Made by a program: the position numbers and the translations under genes. Shown one piece after another: positions 23,259 to 27,431 of a stretch of 27,431 nucleotides of DNA. The notes beneath the pieces were generated by a model. That model was not told the origin of the DNA, searched no databases, and worked only from the letters and a program-made list of their open reading frames with translations. The stretch's first letter is position 1, and every line of letters begins with the position of its first letter. The DNA is taken from NCBI GenBank assembly GCA_002309345.1, contig DBWZ01000017.1, positions 49,934 to 77,364 on the forward strand, given 5' to 3'. This stretch comes from Pseudobutyrivibrio sp. UBA1225. GTDB taxonomy: Bacteria > Bacillota > Clostridia > Lachnospirales > Lachnospiraceae.

Positions 23259-24224
23259 ATGAAGAACAAATCAATTTACTACAGCGTTGGTCCTCTTTTA
23301 TATTGTCCGGCCAACAAAACTACAATCGCAAATCATCTTATAGAAGAGAAATTTGGAAAAGACTATTCTTTGGCGCTTTGCCTGGAAGATACAATCAATG
23401 ATAAATTCGTAGTAGAGGCTGAAAATCAACTCGCCAACTCACTCTTTACCTTGAGTAGTGCTCTAGATAAAAGGGATTTCTTCATGCCAAAGCTTTTTAT
23501 CCGCGTGCGCAATCCGGAGCAGATTAATCTCTTGTTTGATAAGTTGGGAAGAGCTGGTGATCTTGTCACTGGAATTATCATTCCAAAGTTTTCTTTGGAA
23601 AATGCTGATGTATATATAGAAGCGCTTAACAAGCTTAACAACAAATGTACTATTAGAAAATATCTCATGCCTATTTACGAGAGCGCATCAATTGTTGATA
23701 AGCGAATTAGAATCGATGATTTATACCGCTTAAAAGAAAAGCTTGATTTCATCGATGAAGATATTTTAAACATCCGCGTAGGCGGCAACGACTTGTGTCA
23801 CTTGTTTGGATTCAGACGAAACGCCGATGAATCCATCCATCAAATCAAGCCAATCTCAGATATTTTTACAGATATTATCACTGTGTATGGAAGAGACTAT
23901 GTAATCTCTGGCCCTGTCTGGGAATATTATTCTGGTGATGGCTGGGACAGCGGACTTGCCGCTGAAATCAAAGATGACAAGCTCTGCGGTTTTATCGGAA
24001 AAACTGTCATCCACCCAAATCAGATTGCAGTTGTCAACGAAGCTTACAAGGTCTCTCGCCAAAATTACAACGATGCCAAGGATATTTTGTCTTGGGATTT
24101 TGACAATCCATCCTTTGTAGCTGGCAGCTTTGAAAAACAGCGCATGAATGAATTTAAGACCCACTCCAATTGGGCGCTAGAGACAGTATTTTTGGCTGAT
24201 CATTATGGAATCAGGGAAGACTAA
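23259..24224 (+). CDS. HpcH/HpaI aldolase/citrate-lyase (CitE-like) family protein of Ter modules
   Basis: A 321-residue TIM-barrel enzyme of the HpcH/CitE superfamily, expected to cleave or form C-C bonds with a Mg2+-bound enolate, or to act on a CoA-linked acid. Seen motifs are LALCLEDTI with Glu43-Asp44, NIRVGGNDLCHLFG, and the CitE-like GKTVIHPNQI near the C-terminus. The start ATG follows GAGGT by eight bases. The gene is on the plus strand, divergent from the yceG operon and convergent with the StiP-like gene, 30 bases from its stop; a weak GCTTC/GAAGC hairpin lies between. Such enzymes are a regular part of the Ter-linked metabolite module. Usually they are co-oriented with the PRTase genes, so this inversion is unusual. 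The true substrate is unknown. Confidence 0.88.
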   Translation: MKNKSIYYSVGPLLYCPANKTTIANHLIEEKFGKDYSLALCLEDTINDKFVVEAENQLANSLFTLSSALDKRDFFMPKLFIRVRNPEQINLLFDKLGRAGDLVTGIIIPKFSLENADVYIEALNKLNNKCTIRKYLMPIYESASIVDKRIRIDDLYRLKEKLDFIDEDILNIRVGGNDLCHLFGFRRNADESIHQIKPISDIFTDIITVYGRDYVISGPVWEYYSGDGWDSGLAAEIKDDKLCGFIGKTVIHPNQIAVVNEAYKVSRQNYNDAKDILSWDFDNPSFVAGSFEKQRMNEFKTHSNWALETVFLADHYGIRED

Positions 24225-24254
24225 GGCTTCCCTTAAGTGAAGCTGATGCTGGGT

Positions 24255-25304
24255 TTATGCGTCCGCCAGTTTTTTGATAAGCCCACAGCACTTATAATTA
24301 TTTAATCGATAATTCTCAACTGGAACATTCTTTTCTTCGGCAAGCTTGATTAGATGTTCCAGTTCTACGTTATCCATATATCTTTCATCAATCAGAATCT
24401 TCCAAGGCACGCGTCTGAGTAGCACTCTAGTTGCCTCGCCGATACCTGGCTTGATAAGGTTGATGTCGTCTATTCCAAAATGCTTTGCAACCTCTTTAAC
24501 TTCATCAATACCTTTTTTTACAAGCTTCTTGTCATCAGCAATATTATCAGACACAAATTCTTTTTGGATTGCCTCGATAAAGGCATAAGACAAATCCATA
24601 TCCCTAAGCTCACCATAGTAGACGGCTCCGTGGAAATCATCAGGGCCGATAATGTCATCTCTAAGAAATGTACGACTGATAAGCCCTGACACAGTGCTGT
24701 TCAAGCAAGAGCTAGGAATCAAAATATCATCATGGGTGCCGCACAAGGTTGTCTCGCCGGCTGGGTCAGCAACTACAGCAAGCTCAGCTGATACTTCAGG
24801 ATAATCCTCTAAGTCCTTTTCTAGCTCACGTAAAATCGCACCCTTTCCAATCCAACCATCCACAAATAAAAGCTGGCTTGAATCATACTTTTCAAGCAAG
24901 TAATTGATTGCATTCTTGTCGATTCCGCGGCCGCGGATAATAGAGATTGAATAATGCATTACGTCTATATCATATTTAAATTTGATGTATCGCTTGATAA
25001 GAATTCCGATTGGAATACCTGCTCGCGCTAAGGAGACTAGCACAACATCCTTTCCGCGAGTTGCTATGATTTTGTCTGCAAGACTGCCTATGGCATTGGC
25101 ATTGCTCTTGGCAAAAACCTTTAATGTCTTGTTGTATATTTCCATATATTTTTCAGAGGGCTTGTACTCGATTGGGAGCATTTCACTGTAATGCTTGCCA
25201 GCCTGAATCAAGCGCTCACGCTCTTCTGTTGGCTGGGGCTGCACCTGCCCTGTGATATCCTTTAAAAGGATGATTACATCATCTTTGCTATAAGAAGTTT
25301 TCAC
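24255..25304 (-). CDS. StiP/PRTase-like protein with C-terminal PELOTA-type domain
   Basis: A 349-residue protein of the family annotated as cysteine protease StiP but related to phosphoribosyltransferases. Features in order: an N-terminal segment, SLARAG (91-96), SIIRGRGID (121-129), FVDGWIGKGAI (147-157, the PRTase-like phosphate loop), and from about 265 a region ending in VPVENYRLNNYKCCGLIKKL that fits the PELOTA RNA-binding domain described for these proteins. The start codon is GTG, one base after the TAG of the upstream gene; AAGGTGG seven bases before it acts as ribosome binding site. The close coupling to the PRTase-TRSP gene points to one pathway, proposed to make a nucleoside-like metabolite in Ter stress systems. 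The protease label is probably misleading. Confidence 0.88.
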   Translation of the reverse strand: MKTSYSKDDVIILLKDITGQVQPQPTEERERLIQAGKHYSEMLPIEYKPSEKYMEIYNKTLKVFAKSNANAIGSLADKIIATRGKDVVLVSLARAGIPIGILIKRYIKFKYDIDVMHYSISIIRGRGIDKNAINYLLEKYDSSQLLFVDGWIGKGAILRELEKDLEDYPEVSAELAVVADPAGETTLCGTHDDILIPSSCLNSTVSGLISRTFLRDDIIGPDDFHGAVYYGELRDMDLSYAFIEAIQKEFVSDNIADDKKLVKKGIDEVKEVAKHFGIDDINLIKPGIGEATRVLLRRVPWKILIDERYMDNVELEHLIKLAEEKNVPVENYRLNNYKCCGLIKKLADA

Positions 25305-25305
25305 T

Positions 25306-26400
25306 CTAGCACCACCTTACTATCTTTATATCTGTGTTTTGTGATTTTGCAGCATTCACAAGAGAATTAAGCCCCTTAGTTGAGTTAAGTTTGGAATCTG
25401 TAACGATTATCACACTATCGTATTTACGAATATCGTAAATGTATGTAACTCTATCATCGTCGTATAGGCTTCTAAGCTCAAATCTCTGATGAAGTGGATA
25501 GTCTTCATCAGCGGAAACAACTATAGGACTTCTGGTTGTGGAATGTGTTTTGACCGTGCAGCCTTCTTCCTCTAATCTTTTGCCCACGTAAATTGCAGGG
25601 AACATAAACTCTTCTGTTCCGCACACTAGGTAGCTCTTACTGGTTTCGATATCCAGCTGCGTCGACACCTGATTCCACAGATTTTCACATGCTGATAAAT
25701 ATTCTGATGTGTCTACTAATCTTCTTGCATTTACATAATTAGAAGCATTCAGAATATTCGTATTTACGGATGTAAAATCGGGTTGGATATAATTATTATT
25801 TGAGACAAATTTGTCTGCAATTTCTGGATACGCGTCGTGATTTGTTTTTACAAGATAATATAAATCTATATTTCTCTTTTTATATTGGTCTAGAGAATCC
25901 TGATTCATCCCATTTAAAAGCGAGGCAACTCCATATTCGAATTTGCCTGGATATTTCTCGTCTAGGATATTGATGATTTTTAATATCGTATTTCCGGTAG
26001 TAACCTCATCCTCCACAAAAATAATTTTATCCACATCATCGCAGACAGCATCTATGTCATCCTTAACAAGCTTTTGCTCGGTGGCATGGCTGTGACTCTC
26101 GGTGAAATAGAGGTATTCAACCCCTGGTATTTGCTCTCTAGTGGTGTGCATATATTTGCCCCCCACTGTGATAGCCACTTGCGCACCTATGGCGGTGGCT
26201 GTCTCGGCAAATCCCACAAAGAGGATTTTAGAATCCTTTTCTGCGTCTATAATCTGCTTTGCCAAGTCAGAAAAGGTTTTTAACGCAAGCGTTGGGGAAA
26301 CAGCAATGTGTTTCCCCTGACGCTTGTTGACTACTAAATAATTTCGTTTTTTGTTGTTCTCCCTTTTAGCGAGAGCTACTAAATCACTTTCTAAATACAT
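25306..26400 (-). CDS. Phosphoribosyltransferase with TRSP domain (Ter-associated)
   Basis: A 364-residue two-domain protein. The N-terminal part (about 1-200) is a PRTase fold with the PRPP-binding loop IIFVEDEVTTGNT (acidic pair and TTGNT, 126-138). The C-terminal part (about 215-364) is the TRSP domain, whose naming motif is visible as TTRSPI (T289 to I293 region), along with the conserved GTEEFMFP (261-268). These proteins are known from Ter gene clusters and are predicted to attach a ribose phosphate to a base. The ATG at 26400 follows AAGGAG. It lies 20 bases after the aldo/keto reductase stop, so it is in the same operon. Confidence 0.9.
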   Translation of the reverse strand: MYLESDLVALAKRENNKKRNYLVVNKRQGKHIAVSPTLALKTFSDLAKQIIDAEKDSKILFVGFAETATAIGAQVAITVGGKYMHTTREQIPGVEYLYFTESHSHATEQKLVKDDIDAVCDDVDKIIFVEDEVTTGNTILKIINILDEKYPGKFEYGVASLLNGMNQDSLDQYKKRNIDLYYLVKTNHDAYPEIADKFVSNNNYIQPDFTSVNTNILNASNYVNARRLVDTSEYLSACENLWNQVSTQLDIETSKSYLVCGTEEFMFPAIYVGKRLEEEGCTVKTHSTTRSPIVVSADEDYPLHQRFELRSLYDDDRVTYIYDIRKYDSVIIVTDSKLNSTKGLNSLVNAAKSQNTDIKIVRWC

Positions 26401-26420
26401 CTCTTAGTTAGCTCCTTTAT

Positions 26421-27359
26421 CTATGGTAAAAATTTGTCTGCTGCTAAATACAGCTCGTACCAATCGTGGTGCGAAAGATTAACATCTGCGGCTGCACACA
26501 CATCCTTGATGTGCTCCGGATTCATTGAACCGATGATAGCTTGCATCTTGGCTGGGTGACGAAGTATCCATGCCACGGCTACCGCGGATTTGGATACACC
26601 CTCTCGCTCTGCTATCTTGGCAAGAGCCTCGTTGAGCTTTGGATAATCTGGATTGTCTACAAAGGTTCCGTCAAACATACCAATCTGAAGTGGGGACCAA
26701 GCCTGGATTGTGATGTCGTTGAGACGACAATAATCAAGGACGTTGCCATCACGATTTATAGAGTATTCCGTTGTTTTGTTGTTCATGTAAAGCGCCTGAT
26801 CTATGAGCTGCGATTGCTCTAGCGAAAGCTGTACCTGATTGATTACAAGCGGCTGCTTTACATACTTCTTTAGAAGCTCAATCTGCATTGGCACAAGATT
26901 GCTTACGCCAAAATAGCGAACCTTGCCTTGCTTTTCAAGTTCGTCAAAGGCTGATGCCACTTCTTCAGGCTCAAACAATACGTCTGGTCGATGTAAAAGA
27001 AGTGTATCTAGATAATCGATATTAAGTCTTTTTAGGATTCCATCAACACTTTCAATGATATAATCTTTGGTCCAATCGAACTCGTTTCTCTCAACAGCAA
27101 GGCCACACTTGCTTTGAATAATTATATCCTCACGCTTGAGACCTGTAAGTGGGAAGGCTTCGCTGAATCTTGTCTCAGCTTCACCAGCGCCGTAAACTGT
27201 GGCATGGTCAAAAAAGTTGATGCCGCAATCGTAGGCTGTTCTAATAACCTTTGCTGCATCCTCCTTGGATAAATCAGGCATACGCATACAACCTTGAATA
27301 ATGGTTGATACGTTCTGTGGTCCATTTAATATATTTATGTTTTTCTCTTTCAGTGACAT
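26421..27359 (-). CDS. Aldo/keto reductase
   Basis: A 312-residue NADPH-dependent oxidoreductase of the AKR superfamily, YdhF-like by the INFFDHATVYGAGEAE and LGRLNIDYLDTLLLHRPD type stretches. The catalytic tetrad is complete: Asp51, Tyr56, Lys84, His123. C-terminal SKSAVAVAWILRHPAKMQAIIGS is the cofactor-binding region. The ATG follows GAGGAGG. It is the first gene of the three-gene operon with the PRTase-TRSP and StiP-like genes, so it may act on an aldehyde or ketose intermediate of that pathway; equally, it may be a general detoxification enzyme. No promoter is visible in the 72 bases upstream, which hold part of a repeat element, so the promoter may lie beyond the window. Confidence 0.92.
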   Translation of the reverse strand: MSLKEKNINILNGPQNVSTIIQGCMRMPDLSKEDAAKVIRTAYDCGINFFDHATVYGAGEAETRFSEAFPLTGLKREDIIIQSKCGLAVERNEFDWTKDYIIESVDGILKRLNIDYLDTLLLHRPDVLFEPEEVASAFDELEKQGKVRYFGVSNLVPMQIELLKKYVKQPLVINQVQLSLEQSQLIDQALYMNNKTTEYSINRDGNVLDYCRLNDITIQAWSPLQIGMFDGTFVDNPDYPKLNEALAKIAEREGVSKSAVAVAWILRHPAKMQAIIGSMNPEHIKDVCAAADVNLSHHDWYELYLAADKFLP

Positions 27360-27392
27360 AAAACCTCCTCAATTGCAAGCGCAGAACAAGAT

Positions 27393-27431
27393 AGAGTTTT
27401 GCTATGCAAAACTCCAGCAGTGCGAGGCGAC
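27393..27431 (+). repeat. Multi-hairpin dispersed repeat element, copy 2 (cut by window end)
   Basis: These 39 bases match 5466-5504 in the same orientation with one difference, in the loop of the first hairpin (TAT here, TAC there). Both hairpin arms, GAGTTTTGC and GCAAAACTC, are unchanged, followed by the CCAGCAGTGCGAGGCGAC segment. The remainder of the element lies beyond the window. It sits just upstream of the aldo/keto reductase gene. Confidence 0.85.

Noticed and set aside
24226..24243. Bidirectional terminator between the HpcH-like and StiP-like genes
   Set aside because: Only five pairs (GCTTC/GAAGC) and no T-run on either side.

Overview
The window looks like chromosomal DNA from a low-G+C Gram-positive anaerobe, most likely a Lachnospiraceae bacterium of the Butyrivibrio/Pseudobutyrivibrio type. 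This is an inference from strong AGGAGG-type ribosome binding sites, a rubrerythrin, an HPr with both His15 and a regulatory Ser46, a Bacillus-like yceG/yceH gene pair, and AT-rich spacers. No rRNA, tRNA, CRISPR array or insertion sequence was recognised.

Left part (1-5.66 kb). A GC-rich stretch of hairpins of unknown identity (1-206) lies beside a rubrerythrin gene. Next comes a Phd/YefM-PIN toxin-antitoxin pair with an operator-like inverted repeat around its promoter, and a divergent GNAT acetyltransferase. A metE-metF methionine operon on the plus strand follows. It ends in a multi-hairpin element whose first 39 bases recur, with one change, at the last bases of the window, and then in a bidirectional terminator.

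Central part (5.66-13.2 kb, minus strand). Transcription order is a degenerate-GGDEF/EAL/PAS c-di-GMP protein, fruK, fruA (EIIABC), a terminator, then ptsH-ptsI. The EAL gene overlaps fruK by four bases (ATGA), so a predicted c-di-GMP phosphodiesterase is translationally coupled to fructose uptake, where a DeoR-type FruR regulator is more usual. The 339-base spacer upstream of the EAL gene holds several strong inverted repeats, a sigma-A-like promoter and a possible seven-residue leader peptide.

Right part (13.2-27.4 kb). This is a tellurite-resistance-like (Ter) stress-response locus. One minus-strand operon runs yceG-like, telA/yceH-like, three terD paralogues, then a Ca2+-type P-type ATPase. 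A second minus-strand operon runs aldo/keto reductase, PRTase-TRSP, then a StiP/PRTase-PELOTA protein. Between them, on the plus strand, is an HpcH/CitE-like lyase. Downstream of the ATPase terminator are a HAD phosphatase and a Gfo/Idh/MocA oxidoreductase. The lyase, two PRTase-like proteins and possibly the HAD enzyme match the proposed nucleoside-like metabolite module of Ter systems; TerD, TelA and the cation pump would form the metal-sensing/membrane arm. The likely novelty is the pairing of a full Ter module with a Ca2+ pump and no visible TerC, the c-di-GMP/fructose coupling, and the structured repeats and spacers.
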